Part shown: one piece after another, positions 38,213 through 50,321 of the stretch
Numbering within the stretch: position 1 is the first letter of the stretch
Layout: each line of letters starts with the position of its first letter
Source: Hevea brasiliensis
Lineage: Eukaryota > Streptophyta > Magnoliopsida > Malpighiales > Euphorbiaceae
NCBI RefSeq assembly: GCF_030052815.1
Contig: NC_079504.1
Span: forward strand, 46,126,324 to 46,190,323
Direction: 5' to 3'
DNA: 64,000 bases
Position numbers and translations under genes: made by a program
The notes under the pieces: generated by a model
Told to the model about the DNA's origin: nothing
Databases searched by the model: none
What the model saw: the letters and a program-made list of their open reading frames with translations, nothing else

Positions 38213-38867
38213 TATATCAAAGAATGCCTTAATCATCTCTTTGTTAAGCATACGCTAGGATTTCACCTCGATAGGTCTATGAGACATGTTCTAGAGCTGG
38301 TGAGGCATTTTTAGGTTTGTTTGTATTTCAAAAATCTTCTCCCAATTTTACAATTTTAATATGACAGATTAATAGCTATAAAGGGGCTTAACTAGTCTAG
38401 CTCCACTAAGGTGATTAAGTTTTTTGCAAACAACATATTAAAGCCTTTTTGCTTATCCAGATACATTCATTCCTCAATTCCATAGAGTCCAATTATTAGC
38501 TTATTAATATTTTTGCTTATAATTCTAAGTTAAAAACTATTTGAAATTCTCAAAATTTGTCACAAAAAAAAAAATCAAGATTTTTGATACACAAGTATAA
38601 TATGGATATAGTTAAGCGATGTAATGAAATGTAAGGTGAATGCAATGCATGAAATGCATCTGTACCCCCAAACTCAAATTTGACATTGTCCTCAATGGCA
38701 ACACAATATGCAAAATTAAGAGATAGCACAAAAATTCATGAAAAGGCATATTATGTATTAAGAGTTTAAAGTTTGGACAAAATAACAAGGAGTAGAGACC
38801 TATAAACACAATTTAGGACTAAGGTATAGAAGTTTTACATGAAAGAACCTATCCTAAAGTCCTAACT
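38213..38867 (-). other. Athila 3' untranslated region, right part
   Basis: Non-coding, between the TRIM and the end of the ATHILA-type ORF. Holds a second polypurine-tract-like segment at 38663-38709, similar to the one at the LTR border. Confidence 0.65.
38663..38709 (-). repeat. Second polypurine-tract-like segment
   Basis: On the + strand, ACCCCCAAACTCAAA followed by TTGTCCTCAA; the same order occurs at 36780-36815 beside the LTR. On the minus strand this gives TTTGGGGGT. It could be a duplicated or internal polypurine tract. Confidence 0.6.
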
Positions 38868-39118
38868 CTAGAAAGCCTCTGATGGTGATGATGGTCCCTC
38901 TGCATCGAGCCTCTTAATTATCATATTGAGCTTGTTATGGGCTTCTTGGAGGCTGTTTTCAAGTACCTGCATCCTATTGCTGAAGGTGGTCTCCATGTGC
39001 TGAAGGCATGCGAGGACGGGGTCTGTAGGTGGTAATGTGTATGGAGGTACTCTAGCGGGGGACTCATGGTGGAGTGGCTCTTGTGCTTCCTCCTGGGCCT
39101 GTGAGGGTTCACCTGGCT
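38868..39118 (-). pseudogene. ATHILA-type ORF, C-terminal part
   Basis: The minus-strand frame ends at the stop at 38868. It is rich in Glu, Gln and Pro, then has CLQHMETTFSNRMQVLENSL, a likely coiled coil, and a short tail. It is the far side of the ORF at 50322-51343, cut by the chromovirus. Removing that element with one copy of its target duplication leaves the frame open across the junction. Confidence 0.7.
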
Positions 39119-39123
39119 CTTCC

Positions 39124-42100
39124 TGTAACACCCTCCCTGTAGCAATTCCGTACATTCTACTGTTCCGGTGACCGGTGTCGGTCCGGACAGCTAGAACATT
39201 TGGAAAAATATTTAAACTAAAGTGAGGAACCATAATTAACTCAAATGTTAATAAGAAAAATTTAGGAAAAATTTTAGAAATAAAATACAGCCAAGTTAAA
39301 TGAGCCGGTGCCCTAGCGATGGGTAACCCAGTGGGAAGTTGCGGTCCTCGCAACTAGGAGCCCTAGACCCGAGGGAAAATTCATAAAATAATTTTTGGGA
39401 CTCCAGAGAAGAGTCATTGAGGGTTCTATGGCATTAGAATGCCAAGAAAATGCTTAGAAAAATTTTTCAATCGGTACAGACAATTTTAGTCTGTTAAGCC
39501 AAACGGAGGGCATTTTGGTCATTTCGCCTTCAGAGGTGATTTTTGGCCGACTTGCCAGTTAAGTAAATAATTATCATGACACAAAATGTGAATAAATATT
39601 GCTAAAAATTAAATTAAAAATGAGTAGAGAAGAAAAGAAAAGAAAATGAAAATTTAAGTGGAATTATTACCTAAGCAATGATGTCATAATGCATGAATTA
39701 AAAATTACAACAAATAAAATCCAAACCAATGGGGAATTGCCAAGCTAATTAAAAGGATAAAGACTCATTAAATTGAAAAAAAAAAAAGAAAACATTTCAG
39801 ATTGTCTTCCCCAAAACCAGCCGACTGCCATTTTCTTTCCTCCATTGAAGAAGTTTCCTCACCTCTTCCAAACCTTGATTCTACTCCCCTAAACCTTCAG
39901 TCCACCTCAACAAAATTTATCTATAAAACTTGGCAAGGTGTTTGGCTGCCATGAAAAGCTAAGAAATTGAAGTTTGTAAAGGAAGAAATTCTACTCCAAC
40001 AAGGTTAGTGTCCAACTCTTACTCCTTTTGGTTTAGTTCATGTTTAAGGGCATGAAATGTGTAGGAAATGTAAGAAAATAAAATAAACACATGTATGTGT
40101 GCACTCTAAAAATTTTGGCAGCTAGGGTTGGTTAGGGTTTGGTGATTTTGCTTGATAGCAAAATGATTATGAGTAGCCTTTGGTAGTGGATGAGTGATTG
40201 AACATAGTTAAGTAAGTGAAATGCAAGAATTGTGCATACATGAACATGAAAAATTGAACACTTGAACAACTCTAGGGTTTGCTCATGTGATGGTTTATTA
40301 ACCTTGTAATGGTCAATTAGTGACCATTTGAATGTGTGTGAGGAGGAAATGAAGTGAGTTGTGGCTTGATATTTGAGTTTGGGTGAGCTGTCTTGGCTGA
40401 CCTGCAGGACTGAGTGTGAGTCCAGCAGGTTTAGGCAGCTATAAATGGAGTTGTAGAGTTTCAATTGGTGCAAAGCCAATTGGATATGAAACTAGACACA
40501 TGATGTCACAACTTTGGGAAGAAACCCTGCCCAGAAAACCAAACCAAGTTGACCTAAAAATTGCCTTAATCAGAGTGACTTGTATTCTGCCTGGGCAAAA
40601 TGACCAAATGAACAATGTTTATTCATTTAGTCATAACTCAGTGTAGAAAGGTCCAATTGACCTGAAATTTTACCAGCAGAAATCTGAGACATATACCTAC
40701 AACTTTCATGAAGAACACAAATCCAAATTCTGATCATAACCTAGTCAAATTGCCAACCAAACTTAGGTTACCAAATCTAGTAGAACCAGTTTTGCCCAGA
40801 ATTTTGGATTCTGTCCAATCCGGCCAGTTATGGTGTTTAGGCTATAACTTGAGCTACAAAACTCCAAATAGAGTGATTCAAAAAAAGAAATATAACTAGA
40901 CACAATAAGAAACAACTTTCATGGAGAAAATTTTGCCAAATTCCTACTGTACAAATGACTAATGGAATAGTAAACTTAGTACTTGAAATCTGAAAATTGT
41001 GAATAACCAACACTAAGCTTTGAAATGGTATTGGCAACCAATACCAACAACTTTAGAATGTAAAATATGGTATGTTGGGGATATTAGAACCAATGTACCT
41101 ATTGTCTAAGCAAAAGTCAACATTTTAGTTGACTAATGAAATGAATAGTAACACTAAAACTTCAATTTCAAGAATTGTAGAATTTAAAAGTGTAACATGC
41201 CCTAGTACACTTAGCAAGATTGGTTTGGATAGGTTGGCATGCCAATAGGGTTCAGTTAGCAGTACTGCACATGGCATTATGCCATTTTGTGATTTTATGG
41301 CTTTTAGCCATTCTGACATTGTGATGATACTTGGTCTTGTGCCTAATGTTTATTACAGCTTATTAGCTGTTCTGTTGCACACCGGGAGATACATATGTGA
41401 CCAATGGTGTGACGGCCCGAGGTACTTGATACCCAGTGCCAGTTTGCCCATTTATCCAGTCCAGTCATCCAGTATAGGTTACTTGGGCAACAAAAAATGA
41501 AAGTGGATAAATTTAATGAAATAATGAATATAACAAGTACAAAGCAAATAAGACTACAACTAATTATCGAAAAATGGTCTGTATAAGACATCAGGACATT
41601 CACTGCATATTTATTTTCTGTTATTTCTTTTATTTCTATTATTAGCACCACTAAGCATTATTGCTTAGCGCGTTACTTTTTGCCACACGTAGGTTCTGAA
41701 GAGACCGATAGAGAGCCCAGTAGACCATAGACTGGGTGAGACCATTTGCAGCTTTGCATAGTGTCCGTGTCACCTCATCGTCTTAAGTGCATTGGTAGGA
41801 CACTAGGTTTCATTTTGGTATTTTGTAATTAACTTTTATTTTCTCATGTGTAATTGAGACTTATGTAATGTATTTTGGTATTAATGTAAATAGTGAAAAT
41901 TGTGTTTATGAATGAAAAATTGAATATTTATTTATGACTTGTATATGAATATCATGAGAACTGGAAATATTATTGAAAAATATTGAGACTTTGTTGATGA
42001 AATGGAGTTTGGGAATGATTGAAAACATATTGGAAGTGTTCTTCACAGGTTCTGAAGAACTGTTTTCTTCATTTTTAGCCGGTACTCTGCCGGATTTTCT

Positions 42101-42289
42101 ATAAAATTTGCGGAACCTCAAATAAATTTATGATATCAATAAATGACTTAAATGAATTATACTTTACTTCATAACTATGAAAGAAATAAATTAGAAAGAA
42201 TAAAAATGATTGAAATAAAATAGGGTGTTCCGGTACACTGTGTGATATATCTTACTCGGCTATACTGTAGACGGGTAAGGGGTGTCACA
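39124..42289 (+). repeat. 5' LTR of chromovirus
   Basis: 3166 bp. Near 39815-40005 it has a leader-like stretch with a GT donor-like site after CTCCAACAAG. Frames inside (40416-41500) recur at the matching place in the other LTR and are not genes. Confidence 0.95.
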
Positions 42290-42294
42290 TTTAG

Positions 42295-42308
42295 TGGTAT
42301 CAGAGCAC
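42295..42308 (+). other. Primer-binding site of chromovirus
   Basis: TGGTATCAGAGCAC, initiator tRNA-Met type, five bases after the 5' LTR. Confidence 0.93.
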
Positions 42309-42416
42309 GGTTTAGGCATTTCTAGGTCTAGATTGAGTCCATACCATGCATTGCATTTGTAAGAGTCGAGGTGACACTAATGCAGATCTGTTTGTCTTTG
42401 TTATTTTGAATAGGAT

Positions 42417-45400
42417 ATGGACCCCACATCTCAGAGGGCAGTTGAGGAGGAAGTGGAGAGTCATGCTCCACCTGCAGCAGCTGAGACTGGGGGTAGGGGA
42501 GAACCTGCTCCACCAGCTCCAGCAGAGCCTGCTCAGCCTCCACAGGCCATGTTCTAGCAAATGGCCGAGTTCTTCAGACAAATGGCTGGGGTAATGCCAC
42601 CACCACCACCACCTCCACAGCAGAAATCACATCTGGAAAGATTAAGAAAATTTAGAGCAATGGATTTCTTTGGTAAGAGAGAAAATGATTCTGTTGCAGC
42701 CGAAAATTGGTTGAACAGAACAGGGAGAGTTTTAAAACAACTCCACTGCACTCCAGCAGAAAATCTAGAAGCTGCTGTATCTCTGTTGCAAGATGATGCC
42801 TACCAATGGTGGGATACAGTGTCTAGTGAAGTGCAGCCAGAACTAATAACTTGGGACTTCTTCCTCTCAGAATTCAAGAAGAAGAATGTGGGTAGTGTAT
42901 ACCTGGAAAAGAGACGAAGAGAGTTCATTAACCTGAGGCAGAGATGGCTGACAGTGGCAGAATATGAAAAGAAATTTGTCAGACTAAGTCGTTATAGAAG
43001 GGAGATAGTCCCTAATGAAGCAGAGAGGTGTAAAAGATTTGAAGAGGGATTAAATGATAACATAAAGATCATGATTACTACCGTGGGAATCACAGATTTC
43101 ACCAAGTTAGTGGAAGCTGCAATAAAAGTTGAAAAGGTTAGAATAAGTGAGCAGACTAGAAGGGAGAGACAGCAGAAGAGGGCCCCAGATCAGTCTAGCT
43201 CATCTCCTGCACCAGGAAAGAAGTTCAAAGGTCCACCTACACAGAGTTTAGGTTAACCACAAGGTTAGGGTTAGTCCCAGGGGCCCAGGCCATAGTTCAC
43301 CTCTAGGAGGGGTCAATCCACACCATCAGTGGGCAGCTCTCCAGGGAAGGGGTTCAGGGGACCAGTCCCAGCATCTTCTGCATGTCCGTATTGCCTGAAG
43401 TGGCATAAGGGGGAGTGTTGGAGAGTGATGGGTGCCTGCTTAAGGTGTGGGTCAACAGAGTATCAGTTAAGGAACTGTCCACGCAGAACTGCTACAGCTG
43501 CTCCAACACAAGCAGATAGACCTGCTCCTGCACCACAAAGGGTTAGAAAATCTGGTAAATCTGAGGCAGTGGGACCATCATAGAGACCTGCATCTGAGCT
43601 AGTAGAAAGGCCAGAGGTCAGAGCACTTGCCAGAGCCTATGCCATAAGAGCTCAGGAGGAGCAAGATGCTCTGGACGTCATCAGGGGTACGTTCTCCCTC
43701 TACAATACATCTGTGCATGCATTGGTGGATCCAGGATCCACTCATTCATACATCTACGTAAACCTACCCGTAGAAAGGGGGATACTAGTAGGGGAGAGTG
43801 ACCAAGACATCCTGGTCACTAATCCATTGGGCCACAGTATAGTGGTGAACAAGGTGTACAAAGGTTGCCCGTTAAGGATTCAGGAGAATGAGTTCTTGGC
43901 AGACCTGATTGAGTTGCCTTTCCATGAGTTTGACGTGATTTTGGGAATGGACTGGTTGTCACATCATCAAGCAATGGTTAATTGTAAATTGAAGAGGATT
44001 TCCTTGAAAACTTCTGAGGGTAATGAGATCACAGTTGTAGGGGAAAGGACAGATTTCTTGTCCAATGTCATCTCAGCCACAGTTGCAAGAAAACTGATGA
44101 GAAAAGGTTGTGAAGCCTACCTAGCACATGTGGTGGATACTAGGCAGGCTAAGCTAAATCTGTGTGACATACCCACAGTAAGAGACTTCCCAGATATGTT
44201 CCCTGAAGAATTGCCTGGCTTACTACCAGAAAGGGAAGTCGAATTTGCTATTGAGATACTACCGGGTACAGCACCAATCTCTATTGCTCCTTATAGGATG
44301 GCACCCACAGAATTGAAAGAACTGAAAATCCAGTTGCAGGAGTTGCTGGATAAGGGGTTCATACGCCCCAGTGTGTCACCATGGGGAGCTCCAGTGCTGT
44401 TTGTGAAGAAGAAGGATGGGAATTTGAGGTTATGCATTGATTACCGGCTATTGAATAAAGTGACAGTGAAGAACAAATAGCCGTTGCCTAGAATTTACGA
44501 TCTGTTTGATCAGTTGAAGGGAGCAGAAGTATTTTCCAAAATTGATCTTAGATCAGGGTATCATCAGTTGAGGGTGAAGGATGCAGATGTGCCAAAGACT
44601 GCATTCAGGACTCGGTATGGGCATTATGAGTTCCTGGTGATGCCCTTTGGCCTAACAAATGCACCAGCAGCATTCATGGACCTTATGAACCGTATCTTTC
44701 ATCCATACCTAGATCGGTTCATAGTGGTCTTTATTGATGATATTTTGGTGTATTCCAAGACCAGGGAAGAACATGATGAGCATGTGAGGATTGTTCTGCA
44801 AACATTGAGAGAAAAGAAGCTGTATGCTAAATTGTCCAAGTGTGACTTCTGGTTAAATGAGATTGCATTCCTTGGACACATAGTGTCAGCTGATGGGATT
44901 AGAGTGGATCCTAAGAAAATAGAAGCAGTGATGGAATGGAAGCCTCCCAGAAATACAACTGAGGTCAGAAGTTTCTTGGGGCTAGCTGGGTATTACAGAA
45001 GATTTGTGAAGGGATTTTCTTTAATAGCTGCTCCAATGACCAAGTTGTTACACAAGAATGTCAGATTTAACTGGAATGACAAGTGTCAAGCCAGTTTTGA
45101 GAAGTTAAAGGCTATGTTGACAGAGGTACCAGTCTTAACACAGCCAGTGTCGGGAAAGGACTTTGTGGTCTACAATGATGCTTCTCATAATGGGTTAGGG
45201 TGGGTATTGATGCAAGAGGGGAAGGTGGTCGCCTATGCTTCTAGGCAGCTAAGGCCACATAAACAGAATTACCCTACCCATGATCTAGAACTTGCAGCAA
45301 TTATCTTCGCACTGAAGATATGGAGGCACTACTTGTATGGTGAAAAGTGCTACATTTACACAGACCACAAGAGTATGAAATACTTGCCAACCCAGAAGGA

Positions 45401-47129
45401 GCTCAACCTCAAACAGAGGCGATGGATTGAGTTCTTGAAGGACTATGATTGTGTGATTGATTGCCATTCTGGGAAGGCAAATGTAGTTGTTGATGCTTTA
45501 AGCAGAAAATCCATCACAGCTTTGAGATCATTGAATGCCCGTCTATCCTTGGCTCGAGATGGAGCTATTTTGGCTGAGTTGCAAGTGAGGCCAAACCTAC
45601 TACATCAGATTTTAGATAGGCAAAAGGTAGATGAGAAATTAATGATTACTGTGAGTAAAATCTCAAAAGGGAAAAGAACTGATTATGAAGTGAAAGTAGA
45701 TAGGTGTCTATATTACAAAGGAAGAGTATGTGTACCAGATAATGGGGAATTGAAAGCCAATATTTTGAAAGAGGCACACACCAGTGTTTATGCTATGCAC
45801 CCAGGAAGTACAAAAATGTATCATGATCTGAAGCTTCAGTATTGGTGGCCTAGTATGAAGAAGGACATAGCTGACTATGTGACTAAATGCTTGACATGCC
45901 AGCAAGTCAAGGCAGAACATCAAGTTCCATTGGGTTTGCTACAGCCTATACGCATACCTAAATGGAAATGGGATCGGGTCACCATGGATTTTGTAAGTGG
46001 TCTACCTCTCACCCAGAAGAAGTATGATGCAGTATGGGTGATAGTAGATAGATTAACGAAGTCAGCACACTTTCTGCCAGTTAGAACTGACTACTTACTG
46101 GAGAAGTTAGCAGAATTGTATATCACTGAGATAGTTAGACTGCATGGAATTGCACTTTCCATCATATCTGATCAAAACCCAAGGTTTACATCGAGATTTG
46201 GGAAGAAATTGCATGAATCCTTGGGTACACAACTCCACTTCAGCACAGCTTTCCATCCTCAGATGGATGGGTAATCAGAAAGAGGAATCCAGGTAAACAA
46301 TTGAAACCAATTGAACTAATACAAATATTGAACTGAAATGATAATAATAACATGAAATATATGTCAGGTTCTTGAGGATATGCTGAGGAGTTGTGTCATT
46401 GAGTTTGAGGGAAGTTGGGATAGATACCTCCCACTGGCAGAATTTGTATACAACAATAGCTACCAAGCTAGCATCCAAATGGCCCCGTATGAAGCACTGT
46501 ATGGGAGGAAATGTAGAACTCCAGTGTGTTGGATTGAATTGGGTGAAGATAAACTGGTAGGGCCAGACCTGGTGAAACAGACTGAGGAGAAAGTAAAACT
46601 AATCAAAGCCAATCTGAAGGTTGCCTCAGATAGACAAAAATCTTATGTCGACCTGAAGAGAAAAGAAATAGAATACACGGTTGGCGACAAAGTGTTCCTC
46701 AAGGTGTCATCGTGGAAGAAGGCATTGAGGTTTGGAAGAAAAGGTAAGTTAAGCCCTAGGTTCATTGGCCCATATGAAGTCATTGAACGTGTGGGTCCAG
46801 TGGCCTACAGGCTAGCTTTACCACCAGAGCTGGACAAGATCCACAATGTGTTCCACGTGTCTATGCTAAGAAGATATCGCTCAGATCCTTCACATGTCAT
46901 CTCCGTGGAAGAAATTGAAGTACAACCGGATTTGACATATGAAGAAGAACCCATATAGATCCTGGCTCGGGAAGTGAAAGGGTTGAGGAATAAACAGATT
47001 CCACTAGTGAAAGTATTTTGGAGGCACCACAACACCGAGGAGGCAACTTGGGAAAGTAAAGAGACGATGAGGCAACAGTTCCCTCAATTGTTTGCATCAG
47101 GTAAATTTCAAGGACGAAATTTGAATTAG
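42417..47129 (+). pseudogene. Chromovirus gag-pol polyprotein, nine stops, one intron-like segment
   Basis: Start ATG 42417 after the leader; the frame is kept to the TAG at 47127-47129 if 46293-46367 is left out. Gag: AMDFFGKRENDSVAAENWL, then a zinc-knuckle region (CPYCLKWHKGEC; a second CLRCGSTEYQLRNC where the His is Tyr). Protease: [11 protein letters not shown] near 43720. [34 protein letters not shown]. RNase [14 protein letters not shown] and TDHKSMKYL. Integrase: HHCC-type zinc region at about 45775-45905, then [13 protein letters not shown] and [12 protein letters not shown] (catalytic Asp residues), GRKCRTP. Chromodomain at about 46980-47090 with VKVFWRHHNTEEATWE. Stops at 42555, 43254, 43266, 43272, 43293, 43581, 44478, 46272 and 46956; eight fit Gln codons (CAA or CAG) turned to TAA or TAG. 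No frameshift seen. Confidence 0.94.
46293..46367 (+). other. 75-bp GT-AG intron-like insertion in integrase
   Basis: Starts GTAAACAATTG directly after a CAG codon and ends ATATATGTCAG directly before GTTCTTGAGG. It is far more AT-rich than the coding sequence on both sides, has in-frame stops, and falls between the Gln and Val of the well-kept IQ/VLEDML stretch just after the catalytic Glu. Removing it restores the family reading. It looks like a short spliceosomal intron. Confidence 0.7.
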
Positions 47130-47140
47130 AGGGGAAGAGT

Positions 47141-50100
47141 TGTAACACCCTCGCTATAGCAATTCTGTACATTCCACTGTTCCGGTGACCGGTGTTGGTC
47201 CGGACAACTAGAACGTTTGGAAAAATATTTAAACTAAAGTGAGGAACCATAATTAACTCAAATATTAATAACAAAAATTTAGGAAAAATTTTAGAAATAA
47301 AATACAGCCAAGTTAAATGAGCCGGTGCCCTAGCGATGGGTAACCTAGTGGGAAGTTGCGGTCCTCGCAAGGAGCCCTAGACCCGAGAGAAAATTTATAA
47401 AATAATTTTTGGGACTTCAGAGAAGAGTCATTGAGGGTTCTATGGCATTAGAATGCCAAGAAAATGCTTAGAAAAAATTTTCAATCGGTACAGACAATTT
47501 TAGTCTGTTAAGCCAAACGGAGGGTATTTTGGTCATTTCGCCTTCAGAGGTGATTTTTGGCCGACTTTTCCAGTTAAGTAAATAATTATCATGACACAAA
47601 ATGTGAATAAATATTGCTAAAAATTAAATTAAAAGTGAGTAGAGAAGAAAAGAAAAGAAAATGAAAATTTAAGTGGAATTATTACCTAAGCAACGATGTC
47701 ATAATGCATGAATTAAGAATTACAACAAATAAAATCCAAACCATCGGGGAATTGCCAAGCTAATTAAAAGGATAAAGACTCATTAAATTGAAAAAAAAAA
47801 AAAGAAAACATTTCAGATTGTCTTCCCCAAAACTAGCCTGCTGCAATTTTCTTTCCTCCATTGAAGAAGTTTCCTCACCTCTTCCAAACCTTGATTCTAC
47901 TCCCCTAAACCTTAAGTCCACTTCAACAAAATTTATCTATAAAACTTGGCAAGGTGTTTGGATGCCAAGAAAAGCCAAGAAACTGAAGTTTGTGAAGGAA
48001 GAAATTCTGCTCCAACAAGGTTAGTGTCCAACTCTTACTCCTTTTGGTTTAGTTCATGTTTAAGGGCATGAAATGTGTAGGAAATGTAAGAAAATAAAAT
48101 AAACACATGTGTGTGTGCACTCTAAAAATTTTGGCAGCTAGGGTTGGTTAGGGTTTGGTGATTTTGCTTGATAGCAAAATGATTATGAGTAGCCTTTGGT
48201 AGTGGATGAGTGATTGAACATAGTTAAGTAAGTGAAATGCAAGAATTGTGCATGCATGAACATGAAAAATTGGACACTTGAACAACTCTAGGGTTTGATC
48301 ATGTATGGTTTATTAACCTTGTAATGGTCAATTAGTGAGCATTTGAATGTGTGTGAGGAGGAAATGAAGTGAGTTGTGGCTTGGTATTTGAGTTTGGGTG
48401 AGCTGCCTTGGCTGACCTGTAGAACTGAGTGTGAGTCCAGCAGGTTTAAGCAGCTATAAATGGAGTTGTAGAGGTTCAATTAGTGCAAGGCTAATTGGAC
48501 ATGAAACTAGACACATAATGGCACAACTTTGGGGAGGAAACCCTGCCTAGAAAACTAAACCAAGTTGACCTAAAAAATGGCCTAATTCGGGTGACTTGCA
48601 TTCTGCCTGGGCAAAATGACTAATTGAACAGTGTTTATTCATTTAGTCATAACTCAGTGTAGAAAGGTCCAATTGACCTGAAATTTTACCACCAAAAAGC
48701 TGAGACATAGACCTACAACTTTCATGAAGAACACAAATCTAAATTCTGATCATAACCTAGTCAAATTGCCAACCAAACTTAGGTTACCAAATCTATCAGA
48801 ACCAGTTTTGCCCAGAATTTTGGATTCTGTCCAATCCGGCCAGTTATGGTGTTTAGGCTATAACTTGAGCTACAAAACTCCAAATGGAGTGATTCAAAAA
48901 AAGAAATGTAACTAGACACAACAAGGAACAACTTTCATGGCGACAATTTTGCCAAATTCCTGCTGTACAAATAACTAATGGAATAGTAAACTTAGTGCTT
49001 GAAATCTGAAAATTGTGAATAACCAACACTAAGCTTTGAAATGGTAATTGGCAACTAATACCAACAACTTTAGAATGCAAAATGTGGTATGTTGGGGATA
49101 TTAGAACCAATGTACCTATTGTCTAAGCAAAAGTCAACATTTTAGTTGACTAATGAAATGAATAGTAGCACTAAAACTTCAATTTCAAGAATTGTAAAAT
49201 TTAAAAGTGTAACATGCCATAGTACACCTAGCAAGATTGGTTTGGATAGGTTAGCATGCCAATAGGGTTCAGTTAGCAGTACTGCACATGGCATTATGCC
49301 ATTTTGTGATTTTATGGCTTTTAGCCATTCTGACATTGTGATGATACTTGGCCTTGTGCCTAATGTTTATTACAGCTTATTAGCTGTTCTGTTGCACACC
49401 GGGAGATACATATGTGACCGATGGTGTGACGGCCCGAGGTACTTGATACCCAGTGCCAGTTTACCCGTTTATCCAGTCCAGTCATCCAGTATAGGTTACT
49501 TGGGCAACAAAAAATGAAAGTAGATAAATTTAATGAAATAATGAATATAACAAGTACAAAGCAAATAAGATTACAACTAGTTATCGAAAAATGGTCTGTA
49601 TAAGACATCAGGACATTTACTGCATATTAATTTTCTGTTATTTCTTTTATTTCTATTATTGGCACCACTAAGCATTATTGCTTAGCGCGTTGCTTTTTAC
49701 CACGTGTAGGTTCTGGAGAGACTGACAGAAAGCCCAGTAGACCACAGACTGGGTGAGACCATCTGCAGCTTTGCATAGTATCCGTGTCACCTCACCGTCT
49801 TCAGTGCATTGGTAGTACACTAGGTTTCATTTTGGTATTTTGTAATTAACTTTTATTTTCTCATGTGTAATTGAGACTTATGTAATGTATTTTGGTATTA
49901 ATGTAAATAGTGGAAATTGTGTTTATGAATGGAAAATTAAATATTTATTTATGACTTGTATATGAATATCATGACAAATGAATGAATGAGAAATGGAAAT
50001 ATTGTTGAAAAATATTGAGACTTTGTTGATGAAATGGAGTTTGGGAATGATTGAAAACATATTGGAAGTATTTTTCACAGGTTCCAAAGAACTATTTTCT

Positions 50101-50321
50101 CCACTTTTAGCCGGTACTCTGCCGGATTTTCTATAAAATTTGCGAAACCTCAAATAAATTTATGATTTCAATAAATGACTTAAATGAATTATACTTTACT
50201 TCATAACTATGAAAGAAATAAATTAGGAAGAATAAAAATGATTGAAATAAAATAGGGTATTCCGGTACACTCTGTGACATATCTTACTCAGCTATACTGT
50301 AGACGGGTAAAGGGTGTCACA
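47141..50321 (+). repeat. 3' LTR of chromovirus
   Basis: 3181 bp, starts TGTAACACCCTCGC after the polypurine tract and ends GTGTCACA before the CTTCC target duplication. A 78-codon frame at 47788-48024 is open here but broken in the other LTR. Confidence 0.95.

Larger units (their letters stand above)
39124..50321 (+). mobile_element. Chromovirus (Tekay/Del-like Ty3/gypsy), 11.2 kb, nested in Athila-type element
   Basis: LTRs 39124-42289 (3166 bp) and 47141-50321 (3181 bp), starting TGTAACACCCTC and ending GGTGTCACA. Target duplication CTTCC at 39119-39123 and 50322-50326. Primer-binding site TGGTATCAGAGCAC at 42295-42308; polypurine tract AGAGGGGAAGAGT at 47128-47140. Gag-pol is one collinear frame with RT before integrase and a C-terminal chromodomain, which fits the Tekay/Del lineage of chromoviruses. 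In the first 86 bases of the LTRs I count seven differences, six of them transitions; the rest of the LTRs looks closer. Confidence 0.96.

Noticed and set aside
42346..42751. Several frames on both strands near the gag start
   Set aside because: They are shadows of the chromovirus gag frame that starts at 42417.
47788..48024. 78-codon lysine-rich frame ending near a donor-like site
   Set aside because: It lies in the chromovirus LTR, and the matching place in the other LTR has a stop.
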